Below are positions 16,594 to 24,793 of a stretch of 34,315 nt of DNA, one piece after another (positions within the stretch are counted from its first letter, which is position 1; each line of letters opens with the position of its first letter). The stretch comes from UKL13-2 sp964417885 (GTDB taxonomy: Bacteria > Pseudomonadota > Gammaproteobacteria > Burkholderiales > Usitatibacteraceae). The DNA lies in contig CAYQKN010000029.1 in NCBI GenBank assembly GCA_964417885.1, positions 1 to 34,315 on the forward strand. The letters are read 5' to 3'. The notes under the pieces are model-generated. The model had not been told where the DNA came from. It did no database searches and was given only the letters and a program-made list of their open reading frames with translations. The position numbers were made by a program, and so were the translations under genes.

Positions 16594-17484
16594 ATGACCC
16601 CCATCCCCAAGACCGAGACGCCGAGCGAACTGCATCGCACGCTCGACCAGTATCCGGCCGACGAACTGGTCAAGGCTTTTGCCGCCGACCAGCTGGAGGC
16701 GGTGCATGCGGTGCAGGCCGCCGCGGCCGAGATCGCCGCCGCCGTCACCGCTGCCGTGCCGCGCCTGCAGCAGGGCGGCAGGCTGGTCTACGTCGGCGCC
16801 GGCACCTCCGGCCGCCTGGGCCTGCTCGACAGCGTCGAGCTGTATCCGACCTTCTCCTGGCCGCGCGATCGTTCGCTGGCGCTGCTGGCCGGCGGCCCGC
16901 ACGCGGTCTATCGCGCCATCGAAGGCGCCGAGGACGATGCCGACCAGGGTGCCGAGGATATTCGCCTGAACGATGTCGGCATCAATGACGTGGTGATCCT
17001 GCTGGCGGCGTCCGGCGCCACACCCTATGTGCTGGGCGCGCTGGATGCGGCGCGCGCCGCCGGCGCGCTGACCATCGGCATCGCCAACAACGCCGATGCG
17101 CCGGTGGCGCAGCGCGCTGCCATCGGCATCACCCTCGACACCGGCGCCGAGCTGATCTCCGGCAGTACCCGGCTCAAGGCCGGCACCGCGCAGAAGATCA
17201 CCCTCAACACCCTGTCCAGCTCGATCATGGTGCGGCTCAACAAGGTGTACGGCAACCTGATGGTCGACCTCAAGCCGACCAACGCCAAGCTGGTGCGGCG
17301 CGCGCTGCGATTGACCATGCTGGCCACCGGCGCCGACGAAGCCGCGGCGCGCAAGACGCTGGAGGCGTGCGAGTTCCAGGTCAAGACCGCCATTGTCGCC
17401 ATCCTCGCCAGCGTCGATGTGGCCGAAGCCGCGTCGCGCCTGGCGGCTGCGCACGGCAGCGTGCGCGGCGCCATCGCCCGATGA
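16594..17484 (+). CDS. murQ: N-acetylmuramic acid 6-phosphate etherase
   Basis: A 296-residue SIS-domain lyase that splits MurNAc-6-P into GlcNAc-6-P and D-lactate. The signature VGAGTSGRLGLLD lies at 67-79 and the two glutamates that correspond to the catalytic pair of E. coli MurQ are E82 (SVEL) and E113 (EGAED). GSTRLKAGTAQK near 190-201 is the second family signature. The loop after E82 reads LYPTFSW instead of the usual PPTFGW, a small divergence near the active site. The C-terminus AHGSVRGAIA is family-like. Its presence shows that the locus handles muramic acid, not only GlcNAc or chitin. The ATG of the next gene overlaps its stop by four bases. Confidence 0.95.
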   Translation: MTPIPKTETPSELHRTLDQYPADELVKAFAADQLEAVHAVQAAAAEIAAAVTAAVPRLQQGGRLVYVGAGTSGRLGLLDSVELYPTFSWPRDRSLALLAGGPHAVYRAIEGAEDDADQGAEDIRLNDVGINDVVILLAASGATPYVLGALDAARAAGALTIGIANNADAPVAQRAAIGITLDTGAELISGSTRLKAGTAQKITLNTLSSSIMVRLNKVYGNLMVDLKPTNAKLVRRALRLTMLATGADEAAARKTLEACEFQVKTAIVAILASVDVAEAASRLAAAHGSVRGAIAR

Positions 17485-18770
17485 TCCAGCCGGCCGCCGC
17501 CGCGCCGGCCGCGCGCAACGCCTGGTGGTGGATTCCCTCGCTCTATTTCGGCCAGGGGATTCCCTACGTGGTGGTGATGACGCTGTCGGTCATCATGTAC
17601 AAGAATCTCGGCGTCTCCAACACCGACATCGCGCTCTACACCAGCTGGCTTTACCTGCCGTGGGTGATCAAGCCGCTGTGGTCGCCGCTGGTGGATATTT
17701 TCCGCACCAAGCGGTTCTGGATCGTCGCGCTGCAGCTGCTGATCGGCGCCTCGCTGGCGCTGGTGGCGCTGACCCTGCCGCTGCCGCATTTTATCCAGAT
17801 CACGCTGGCGGTGTTCTGGCTGATGGCATTCAGTTCCGCCACCCACGACATCGCCGCCGACGGCTTCTACATGCTGGCACTGCCGCAGCACCAGCAGGCG
17901 GCGTTTGTCGGCGTGCGCAGCACCTTCTATCGCATTGCCATGATCGCCGGGCAGGGCGGGCTGGTGTTCCTTGCCGGCACCCTGACCGAGAACACCGGCA
18001 ACGTCACGCTGGCGTGGCAAATCGTGTTCTTCGTCCTGTCGGTCATGTTTTTCCTCCTCTTCGTCTGGCACAAGCTGGTGCTGCCGCATCCCGCGGTCGA
18101 TCGTTCCACCGCCGGCGAAGGCAGCGCGCTGGCGCAGTTTGTCGAAACTTTTGTCACCTTTTTCCAGCGCCGCGACATCCTGCTGGTGCTGGCCTTCCTG
18201 CTGACCTTCCGCCTCGGCGAGGCCCAGGCGCTGAAGCTGGTCACGCCATTCATGCTCGACCCGGCGGCGAGGGGCGGCCTCGGCATGACCACCGCGCAGG
18301 TCGGCGTGGTCTACGGCACCGTCGGCGTGATTGCGCTCACACTGGGCGGATTGCTGGGCGGCTTTGCCATCTCGCGCGGCGGCCTCAAGCGCTGGATCTG
18401 GCCGATGCTGTTCGCCGTGCACATTCCCAACCTCGCCTTTGTCTACCTGTCCTTCGCCCAGCCCGGCAGCGCATGGGTGGTCGGCACCGCGATCGCCATC
18501 GAGCAATTCGGCTACGGCTTCGGCTTTGCCGCCTATCTGCTGTTCATGATCATGATCTCGGACGGCCCGCACAAGACCGCGCACTACGCCATCTGCACCG
18601 GCTTCATGGCGCTCGGCATGATGCTGCCGGGGATGGTGAGCGGCTGGATCCAGACCCAGCTCGGCTACCCGCAGTTTTTTATCTGGGTGTGCGTCTGCAC
18701 CCTGCCGTCGATTGCCGTTACCGCGTTCCTGAAGATCGATCCGCAGTTCGGCCGGAAAGTGGAGCAGTGA
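17481..18770 (+). CDS. AmpG-like MFS permease for amino sugars or muropeptides
   Basis: A 429-residue major-facilitator protein with about twelve hydrophobic segments. The start SLYFGQGIPYVVVMTLSVIMYKNLGVSNTDIALYTS (split) and the region LYLPWVIKPLWSPLVDIF are characteristic of the AmpG/PAT subfamily, which imports GlcNAc-anhydroMurNAc peptides or related sugars across the inner membrane. AHYAICTGFMALGMMLPGM in the C-terminal half is also AmpG-like. It lacks the C-terminal extension of enterobacterial AmpG. It is coupled to murQ by a 4-base overlap, and nagX begins one base after its stop. In the absence of any phosphotransferase system gene, it is the likely entry for MurNAc, GlcNAc or disaccharides, which are then phosphorylated by the downstream kinase. 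Confidence 0.88.
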   Translation: MIQPAAAAPAARNAWWWIPSLYFGQGIPYVVVMTLSVIMYKNLGVSNTDIALYTSWLYLPWVIKPLWSPLVDIFRTKRFWIVALQLLIGASLALVALTLPLPHFIQITLAVFWLMAFSSATHDIAADGFYMLALPQHQQAAFVGVRSTFYRIAMIAGQGGLVFLAGTLTENTGNVTLAWQIVFFVLSVMFFLLFVWHKLVLPHPAVDRSTAGEGSALAQFVETFVTFFQRRDILLVLAFLLTFRLGEAQALKLVTPFMLDPAARGGLGMTTAQVGVVYGTVGVIALTLGGLLGGFAISRGGLKRWIWPMLFAVHIPNLAFVYLSFAQPGSAWVVGTAIAIEQFGYGFGFAAYLLFMIMISDGPHKTAHYAICTGFMALGMMLPGMVSGWIQTQLGYPQFFIWVCVCTLPSIAVTAFLKIDPQFGRKVEQ

Positions 18771-18771
18771 G

Positions 18772-19929
18772 GTGAGCGCGCCGATGGCGGCAGGCCGGCT
18801 GGTTTCGCTCGACGCGTTCCGCGGCTTCACCATCGCCGCCATGGTGCTGGTGAACAATCCCGGCGACTGGTCGCATCTCTATTCGCAGCTGGCGCATGCC
18901 GCCTGGCACGGCTGGACCTTCACCGACTGGATCTTCCCGTTCTTCCTGTTCATCTGCGGCGTGTCGATGAGCTTTTCGCTCGGCCGCCGGGCCGAGGCGG
19001 GCGACGACAAGCCGGCCCTGCTGCGGCAGCTGTTCAAGCGGGCCGCCATCATTTTCCTGATCGGCCTGCTGCTGAACCTGATCCCCGCGTTCGATTTTTC
19101 CAGCGTGCGCATTCCCGGCGTGCTGCAGCGGATCGCGCTGTGCACCATGCTGGCCGCGCCGATCGTGGTCTATTTCAGCTGGCGGCAGCAGTGCGTCTGG
19201 ATCGTTGCACTGCTGACGGCCTACACCCTGCTGATGCTGTGGGTGCCGGTACCCGACCTGCAGGGCCGGGTGGCGGCCGGCGTGCTGGAACCGGGCCGCG
19301 ACCTGGGTGCCTATGTCGATCGGCTGCTGCTCGACGGCCACCTGTGGGCCAAGTCGAAAACCTGGGATCCGGAAGGCCTGGTCAGCACCCTGCCGGCGCT
19401 GTGCACCCAGCTGTTCGGCGTGCTGCTGGGACGCTGGCTGCTGTCGGCGGCCGGCCGCGCCGAGAAGACGGTGTGGATGATGCTGGCGGGGCTGCTCTGC
19501 CTGTGGCTGGGCGCGATCATCGATGCCACCTTCATGCCGATCAACAAGAATCTCTGGACCACCTCGTATTGCATCTTCATGACCGGCTGGGCACTGCTGC
19601 TGTTCGCCGCGTTCTACTGGCTGATCGACGGCAACGACTCCGCGGCGTTGCGTGAAGTGTCGCGCCGCTGGCTGCAGCCGTTCACCATCTACGGCATGAA
19701 TGCGCTGTTCATCTTTGCTTTCTCCGGCCTGGTGGCGAAAATGCTGGTGGCGATCAAATTCAGCTATAACGGAACGCCGGTGGCGCTGAAGTCGGTGCTG
19801 GTGGCGCCGCTGAAGGCGCTGCCGGTGACGCCGGAAACGGCTTCCCTGCTGTTTGCCCTCCTGTTCAATGGCGCCATGTTTGCCATTGCCTGGTTCATGT
19901 GGAAAAAGAAATGGTTTGTGAAAGTCTGA
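18772..19929 (+). CDS. nagX: NagX-type membrane acyltransferase (HGSNAT/DUF5009 family)
   Basis: A 385-residue membrane protein with about ten hydrophobic segments. The N-terminus has SLDAFRG (12-18), NNPGDW (29-33) and the block HAAWHGWTFTDWIFPFF with H42, W45, G47 and D52. This block is shared with human heparan-alpha-glucosaminide N-acetyltransferase, which moves acetyl groups from cytosolic acetyl-CoA to a glucosamine on the other side of a membrane using a conserved histidine. Bacterial homologues called NagX sit in nag clusters, but their reaction is not settled. Here it may re-acetylate de-N-acetylated glucosamine or muramic residues in the periplasm before import (inference). The GTG at 18772 is used; an ATG at 18784 is an alternative. 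Confidence 0.87.
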   Translation: MSAPMAAGRLVSLDAFRGFTIAAMVLVNNPGDWSHLYSQLAHAAWHGWTFTDWIFPFFLFICGVSMSFSLGRRAEAGDDKPALLRQLFKRAAIIFLIGLLLNLIPAFDFSSVRIPGVLQRIALCTMLAAPIVVYFSWRQQCVWIVALLTAYTLLMLWVPVPDLQGRVAAGVLEPGRDLGAYVDRLLLDGHLWAKSKTWDPEGLVSTLPALCTQLFGVLLGRWLLSAAGRAEKTVWMMLAGLLCLWLGAIIDATFMPINKNLWTTSYCIFMTGWALLLFAAFYWLIDGNDSAALREVSRRWLQPFTIYGMNALFIFAFSGLVAKMLVAIKFSYNGTPVALKSVLVAPLKALPVTPETASLLFALLFNGAMFAIAWFMWKKKWFVKV

Positions 19930-19957
19930 GAATCGACATGCGTGTGATCCGAAAGCC

Positions 19958-20010
19958 AAACTCCAGCACCAGCGCGGCTCCCAGGCCGAAAATGGCTGGA
20001 AAGGCGCGCC
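19958..20010 (+). repeat. Degenerate copy of dispersed hairpin repeat
   Basis: These 53 bases align without gaps to 26218-26270, with 43 identities by hand count. The most conserved parts are AAACTCCAGCAC and CCAGGCCGAAAATG. This copy lacks the matching right arm seen at 26267-26284. It fills most of the only sizeable gap within the operon (nagX to the DigH-like gene), and its last bases run up to the ribosome site of the next gene. Confidence 0.65.
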
Positions 20011-20012
20011 AA

Positions 20013-21647
20013 ATGGCGATCTTCGTTATGGGCAGTGTTGCCATGCTGCTGGCGGGCTGCGCCGACCTGGCTCCCGGACGCCCCGATGCGGCGGATGCCC
20101 GCACGCCGCCGCCCGCGCCGCGCGAATTCCGCGCGGCCTGGGTGGCGACGGTCGCCAACATCGACTGGCCGAGCAAGCGGGGGTTGAGTGTTGAGCAGCA
20201 GAAAAGCGAGATCGTGCAGATTGTCGAACGGGCGCGCGCGCTAAATCTAAACGCGCTGATCGTGCAGGTGCGGCCGAGCGCGGATGCGATCTATCCGTCC
20301 GCTTACGAGCCGTGGAGCGAATACCTGACCGGCGAGACCGGCAAGCCGCCGCAGCCGTTCTACGATCCGCTGCAGATGTGGATCGACGAGGCGCACCGCC
20401 GCGGCATCGAACTGCACGCCTGGTTCAATCCGTACCGGGCGCGTCACACCGCGGCCAGGTCGGCCCCGTCGCGCGATCACATCGCCAAGACCCACCCGGC
20501 GCTGGTGAAGGACTACGGCGGCTACCTGTGGATGGACCCGGGCGAGCCGGTCGCCGCCCAGCGCACGCTGGATGTGATCCTCGACGTGGTGCGCCGCTAC
20601 GACATCGACGGTGTGCACATCGACGACTACTTCTATCCGTACCCGGTCACCGATCCGCCGGCTGCGACGCCGGCGGTGCCGAAGCCGGTCGAGGTCGATT
20701 TTCCCGATGACGCGGCGTGGAGCACCTACCTGCTCGCTGGCGGCAAGCTGGCGCGCGCGGACTGGCGGCGGCAGAACGTCGATCTTCTGATTGAGCGCAT
20801 CTACAAGGGCATCCATGCCGAGAAGTCCTGGGTCAAGTTTGGCATCAGCCCGTTCGGACTCGGTCGCCCGGACCGGCGGCCGCCCGGCATCGCCGGTTTC
20901 AGCCAGTACGACAAGCTCTACGCCGACGTCGAGCGCTGGCTGCGCGAAGGCTGGCTGGATTATTTCGTGCCGCAGCTGTACTGGCCGATCGAGCAGGCCG
21001 CGCAATCGTATCCGGTGCTGCTCGATTACTGGGCGAAGGAAAACGTTCGCGGCCGGCATCTGTGGCCGGGGCTGTTCACCAGCCGGATCGAAAAGGACAG
21101 CACGGCAAAATCGTGGAAGACCGACGAGATCGTCAACCAGATCCGGCTCACCCGGCAGCGCGCGTCGACCGATGCCATGTTGCAGGGACATGTGCATTTC
21201 AGCATGGTGGCGCTGATGGACAACCGGCAGGGCCTCAACGACCGCCTGCAATCCCTGTACGCGATGCCGGCGCTGTCGCCGGCGATGCCGTGGCTGAACG
21301 ACAACGCGCCGCCGGCACCGCTGCCGCGCGTATCGCGGCTGCCGGGGGCCAGGCGCGCGCTGGCGCTGGTGGTGCAGGCGGGCTCGGCCGACGCGGTGTC
21401 GCAATACGCGGTATGGACCCGGCACGGAGAGCGCTGGAACTTCACCACGCTGCCGGCGATTGGCGCTTCCGGCTACGACGCGCGCAGCGGATCGATGCGG
21501 CTGGCTGAACTCAGCATTGCGGATTCGCCGGCCGGTGCGGCCGATGAGATCAACGCCATCGTCGTCTCGGCCGTCGATCGTGCCGGCAACGAGAGCAGGC
21601 GGGTGCGGCTGCGGCTGGGCGCTGACGGCTTCCGGGAGGAGCCATGA
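20013..21647 (+). CDS. DigH/YngK-like glycan hydrolase lipoprotein (DUF187, GHL10)
   Basis: A 544-residue envelope enzyme. From the chosen start a short signal ends in a lipobox, MLLAGC, with lipidation at C16. The catalytic TIM barrel about 45-400 begins REFRAAWVATVANIDWPS and contains LNALIVQVRPSADAIYPS (split), GIELHAWFNPYRAR, DGVHIDDYFYPYP and VKFGISPFG. This is the glycosyl-hydrolase-like GHL10/DUF187 group, which includes E. coli DigH (YddW), a lipoprotein that cuts peptide-free (denuded) peptidoglycan glycans. A C-terminal beta-sandwich of about 100 residues follows. The start at 20013 is preferred over in-frame ATGs at 19938 and 19992. GGAAAGG lies eight bases before it, and the upstream codons are repeat-derived. 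Its role here would be to fragment glycan already stripped by an amidase. Confidence 0.88.
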   Translation: MAIFVMGSVAMLLAGCADLAPGRPDAADARTPPPAPREFRAAWVATVANIDWPSKRGLSVEQQKSEIVQIVERARALNLNALIVQVRPSADAIYPSAYEPWSEYLTGETGKPPQPFYDPLQMWIDEAHRRGIELHAWFNPYRARHTAARSAPSRDHIAKTHPALVKDYGGYLWMDPGEPVAAQRTLDVILDVVRRYDIDGVHIDDYFYPYPVTDPPAATPAVPKPVEVDFPDDAAWSTYLLAGGKLARADWRRQNVDLLIERIYKGIHAEKSWVKFGISPFGLGRPDRRPPGIAGFSQYDKLYADVERWLREGWLDYFVPQLYWPIEQAAQSYPVLLDYWAKENVRGRHLWPGLFTSRIEKDSTAKSWKTDEIVNQIRLTRQRASTDAMLQGHVHFSMVALMDNRQGLNDRLQSLYAMPALSPAMPWLNDNAPPAPLPRVSRLPGARRALALVVQAGSADAVSQYAVWTRHGERWNFTTLPAIGASGYDARSGSMRLAELSIADSPAGAADEINAIVVSAVDRAGNESRRVRLRLGADGFREEP

Positions 21648-22573
21648 ACGCGATCGGCGCGCTGGGACTCGGCATCGACGCCGGCGGCACCCAGACCCGC
21701 TGGGCGCTGGCGGATGCGACCGGCGAGATTGTTGGCGAGGGCAGCGTGGCCGGGCTGAGCGCGCTCGAGATGGGCAGCGATGCCGGCCGCCAGCGCATCC
21801 GCCAGACGCTGGGTGAGCTGGCCCATGCCGTGCGCGCCAGCGGGCGGCCGCTGCGCATCCATGCCGGTCTCACCGGCTTCAGCGAGGGCGGCGACACGCT
21901 GCGCGCGCTGATCGCGGAATCGTTCGGCCTGATGGACAACGAGGTGGTGCTGGGCAGCGATATCGAGATCGCCTGCCTCGACCTGTTCAAGCCCGGCGAG
22001 GGCATCGTGGTCTACGCCGGCACCGGTTCGATCGCGGCCTTCATCGACGCGCGCGGCCAGTTCCATCGCGCCGGCGGGCGCGGGGTCATCCTTGATGACG
22101 CCGGTGGCGGATTCTGGATCGCGCGCGAGGCGCTGAAGCACATCTGGCGCGCCGAAGACGAACAGCCAGGCTGCTGGGAACAATCGCCGCTGGCGGTGGC
22201 GGTGTTCAAGCGCATCGGCGGCAGCGACTGGGCCAGCACCCGCGAGTTTGTCTACGGCGGCAACAGCAGTGCGTCGCGCGGCGAGATCGGCAAACTGGCG
22301 CTGGCCGTCGCAGAGGTGGCCGCGGTCGACGCGGTGGCGCAGGAAATTCTCAACGAGGCGGGGCGCGAACTGGCGCGGCTGGCGCGCGCCATGATCCAGC
22401 GCTACGGTCCGCGGCCGGTGGCGCTGACCGGGCGGGTGCCGCAGCTGCACCCGTCGATCGAGAAATCGATGCGTCTGGCCCTGCCGCTGTCGACCCAGCT
22501 GACGGTGCGCAACAGCGAGGCGCATCTGGCGGCCGCACGCATCGCCGCCCGCCAGACCCGGAGCATCGCATGA
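21644..22573 (+). CDS. BadF/BadG-type amino-sugar kinase (GlcNAc/MurNAc kinase)
   Basis: A 309-residue ASKHA-fold ATPase. The phosphate-1 motif LGIDAGGTQTRWALAD spans about 8-23, the phosphate-2-like segment is VVYAGTGSIA near 124-133, and DDAGGGFWIARE near 148-159 and ALTGRVPQLHP near 265 complete the fold. This family includes human NAGK and bacterial MurK, which phosphorylate GlcNAc and/or MurNAc at O-6. With murQ in the same operon and no PTS, it most likely supplies MurNAc-6-P and GlcNAc-6-P in the cytoplasm. It overlaps both neighbours by four bases (ATGA), so it is translationally coupled. Preference between the two sugars cannot be read from sequence. Confidence 0.88.
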   Translation: MNAIGALGLGIDAGGTQTRWALADATGEIVGEGSVAGLSALEMGSDAGRQRIRQTLGELAHAVRASGRPLRIHAGLTGFSEGGDTLRALIAESFGLMDNEVVLGSDIEIACLDLFKPGEGIVVYAGTGSIAAFIDARGQFHRAGGRGVILDDAGGGFWIAREALKHIWRAEDEQPGCWEQSPLAVAVFKRIGGSDWASTREFVYGGNSSASRGEIGKLALAVAEVAAVDAVAQEILNEAGRELARLARAMIQRYGPRPVALTGRVPQLHPSIEKSMRLALPLSTQLTVRNSEAHLAAARIAARQTRSIA

Positions 22574-23370
22574 GAAAAGTGCTGCTGTTGATGATCGTGC
22601 TGTTGCTGGCCGGCTGTGCGACCGGGCCCTATATCGATTCGACCCATGTGGCGAAGAGCCAGGACAGCCGGGTGCAGTACCTGGTGATCCACTACACGGC
22701 GCTTAACACCGAGCGCTCGCTGAAGGCGCTGGCCTTTGGCGGCGTCAGCAGCCACTACCTGGTCAACGACAATGTCGAGCGGGGCTGGCCGACCATCTAC
22801 GGGCTGGTTGATGAAGACCGGCGTGCGTATCACGCCGGGGCCAGTTCCTGGAAGGGCAACACCCAGCTCAATGCCAGCTCGATCGGCATCGAGATCGTCA
22901 ACCTCGGCTACCAGGACACGCCCGATGGCCGCGTCTGGTTCGATTACCCGCCGGCGCAGATCGATGCGGTGATCGCGCTGGTGAAGAAAATCGTCGCCAC
23001 CCACAACATCCGGCCGGAGCGGGTGCTGGCGCACAGCGACATCGCGCCGCAGCGCAAGCACGATCCCGGTCCGCGCTTTCCGTGGAAACGGCTGGCCGAT
23101 GAAGGCCTGGTGCAATGGCCCGATGCACGCAAGGTCGCCGAGCGCATGCCGGCGTTCGAGAATCCGTTTCCCGACATGGAGTGGTTCCAGCAGAACCTGG
23201 CGCAGCATGGCTTTGCGGTGCCGCTGAACGGCGAACTGGACGAGCCGACGCGGCGCGTGATCGCCGCGTTCCAGATGAAATACCGCCCGGCCAATTTCGA
23301 CGGCCTGCCCGACGCCGAGACCGCCGCGCTGCTCGATGTGCTCAATTCCCCCGACCGTCCCACCCGATGA
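22570..23370 (+). CDS. amiD: AmiD-like N-acetylmuramoyl-L-alanine amidase lipoprotein
   Basis: A 266-residue zinc amidase that removes the stem peptide from MurNAc (or anhydroMurNAc). The N-terminus is a lipoprotein signal with LLAGC and lipidation at C16. The Amidase_2 domain spans about 30-175, with zinc ligands H41 (VIHYTA), H155 (AHSD) and D165 (KHDPGPRFPW), the same 10-residue His-Asp spacing as AmpD. A C-terminal PG_binding_1 domain, about 205-260, follows. Lipobox plus amidase plus binding domain is the layout of E. coli outer-membrane AmiD rather than cytoplasmic AmpD. It is coupled to the kinase gene by an ATGA overlap. Its product, peptide-free glycan, is the substrate expected for the DigH-like enzyme two genes upstream. 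Confidence 0.92.
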   Translation: MRKVLLLMIVLLLAGCATGPYIDSTHVAKSQDSRVQYLVIHYTALNTERSLKALAFGGVSSHYLVNDNVERGWPTIYGLVDEDRRAYHAGASSWKGNTQLNASSIGIEIVNLGYQDTPDGRVWFDYPPAQIDAVIALVKKIVATHNIRPERVLAHSDIAPQRKHDPGPRFPWKRLADEGLVQWPDARKVAERMPAFENPFPDMEWFQQNLAQHGFAVPLNGELDEPTRRVIAAFQMKYRPANFDGLPDAETAALLDVLNSPDRPTR

Positions 23371-23371
23371 C

Positions 23372-24760
23372 ATGAAAACCCGCGCCGCCGTTGTGACGAT
23401 GTGCATGTTCAACCTGCTGACCGGAGGCCTTGTGAACGCCAATCCCCCGCCTGCCACCCATGCCACGCCGACCGCGCCCTGGGCGGCGCTCGACGCCGAA
23501 CTGGCGGCGGTGGTCAGCGATGCGGCGCGACCGCTGTCCAGCCTGTCGGTGCTCGCCGTGCGCGAGGGCACGGTGATTTACCAGCAGCAGTTCGGGCAGC
23601 GCTCGATCGATGCCGACGATCCCAGGCGCAGCAAGCCGGCCAATGCCGACACCCTGTACCGCATCGCCTCGATCTCCAAGCTGGTCACCACGCTCGGCCT
23701 GATGCGGCTGGTGGAAGACGGCAAGCTGGCGCTCGATACCGACATCAGCGAGTACCTCGGCTACAAGTTGCGCAACCCGCATTTTCCCGATGCGCCGATC
23801 ACGCTGCGGATGCTGCTCACGCATACCTCCTCGCTGCGCGACGATGCCGGCTATTACTGGGACGCCAAGCTGAATGTCGACCTGAAGGACGTGCTGGTGG
23901 CGGGCGGCAAGCTGCACGGCAACGGCGCCATGTGGGCCGCCAACGCGCGGCCCGGTGCCTATTTCCAGTATGCAAACCTGCCGTGGGGCGTGATCGGCAC
24001 CGTGATGGAACGCGCCAGCGGCGAGCGCTTCGACCGGCTGATGCGCCGGCTGGTGCTGGACCCGATGGCGCTGCGCGGCGGCTTTCACCCGGCCGATTTT
24101 TCGCCCGCCGATCTCGACAACACCGCCACGCTCTATCGCAAGCGCACCGAAGTCGGGGACAAGGAAATCTGGAACACCGCCGGACCGTGGGTGGTGCAGG
24201 TCGACGACTATCGCCGCGACGCGCCGAAGCCGCGGGCCACAGCCGATTACATCATCGGCAGCAACGGCACGCTGTTCGGGCCGCAGGGTAATTGCCGCCT
24301 GTCGGCGCAGTCGCTGGCCCGCATCATGCTGATGCTGATCGGCGACGGCATGCTCGACGGCAAGCGCATCTTGAAGCGCGAGTCGGTGGAAACAATGCTG
24401 TCAGTACAGTGGCGTCACGACGGCAGCGGCGGCAATGGCACCAGCACCTATGGCAGTCATCCGAGCGCGATGAACCAGTGGGGTCTGGGAAACCAGCACT
24501 TCCTCGACATTTCGGTGCCGGGCGGCGGCGACCGGCTGGTGGAGGGAGGTGGTTTTACCGCGGTTGGCCACACCGGCAATGCCTGGGGACTGACTTCGGC
24601 GCTGGTATTCAATCGCGCCAGCCGCAGCGGCATGATTTTTCTCATCGGCGGTCACGGCTTTGATCCCGACACCTACCCGGGCAAGTATTCGTCCTACAAG
24701 CGGCATGAGGAGAAAATCCTCACCGCGCTGTACCGCCATGCCATTGCCGGCGGCAAGTGA
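23372..24760 (+). CDS. Secreted serine hydrolase of the beta-lactamase/DD-peptidase fold
   Basis: A 462-residue class C beta-lactamase-like protein. A signal peptide is visible at about 1-23 (cleavage near VNA/N). Active-site motifs: S100-I-S-K103, Y200-A-N202 and a third motif HTG in VGHTGNAWG, in place of KTG. The overall pattern (LYRIASISKLVTTLGLMRLVEDGKL split, LLTHTSSLRD, WGVIGTVMERASGE) is that of the Beta-lactamase family PF00144, which includes D-aminopeptidases, DD-carboxypeptidases and esterases. It starts one base after the amidase stop. An enzyme acting on D-amino acids in stem peptides is plausible from context, but esterase or lactamase activity cannot be excluded. The first ATG upstream (23336) falls inside the amidase gene and is rejected. 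Confidence 0.85.
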   Translation: MKTRAAVVTMCMFNLLTGGLVNANPPPATHATPTAPWAALDAELAAVVSDAARPLSSLSVLAVREGTVIYQQQFGQRSIDADDPRRSKPANADTLYRIASISKLVTTLGLMRLVEDGKLALDTDISEYLGYKLRNPHFPDAPITLRMLLTHTSSLRDDAGYYWDAKLNVDLKDVLVAGGKLHGNGAMWAANARPGAYFQYANLPWGVIGTVMERASGERFDRLMRRLVLDPMALRGGFHPADFSPADLDNTATLYRKRTEVGDKEIWNTAGPWVVQVDDYRRDAPKPRATADYIIGSNGTLFGPQGNCRLSAQSLARIMLMLIGDGMLDGKRILKRESVETMLSVQWRHDGSGGNGTSTYGSHPSAMNQWGLGNQHFLDISVPGGGDRLVEGGGFTAVGHTGNAWGLTSALVFNRASRSGMIFLIGGHGFDPDTYPGKYSSYKRHEEKILTALYRHAIAGGK

Positions 24761-24793
24761 ACCACGCCCGTGCATAACCGATTGCAGAACGCC

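Noticed and set aside
17025..18857. A 610-codon minus-strand open frame across murQ and the MFS gene
   Set aside because: It crosses two well-supported genes, is very rich in Gln/His/Arg, and has no recognisable fold.
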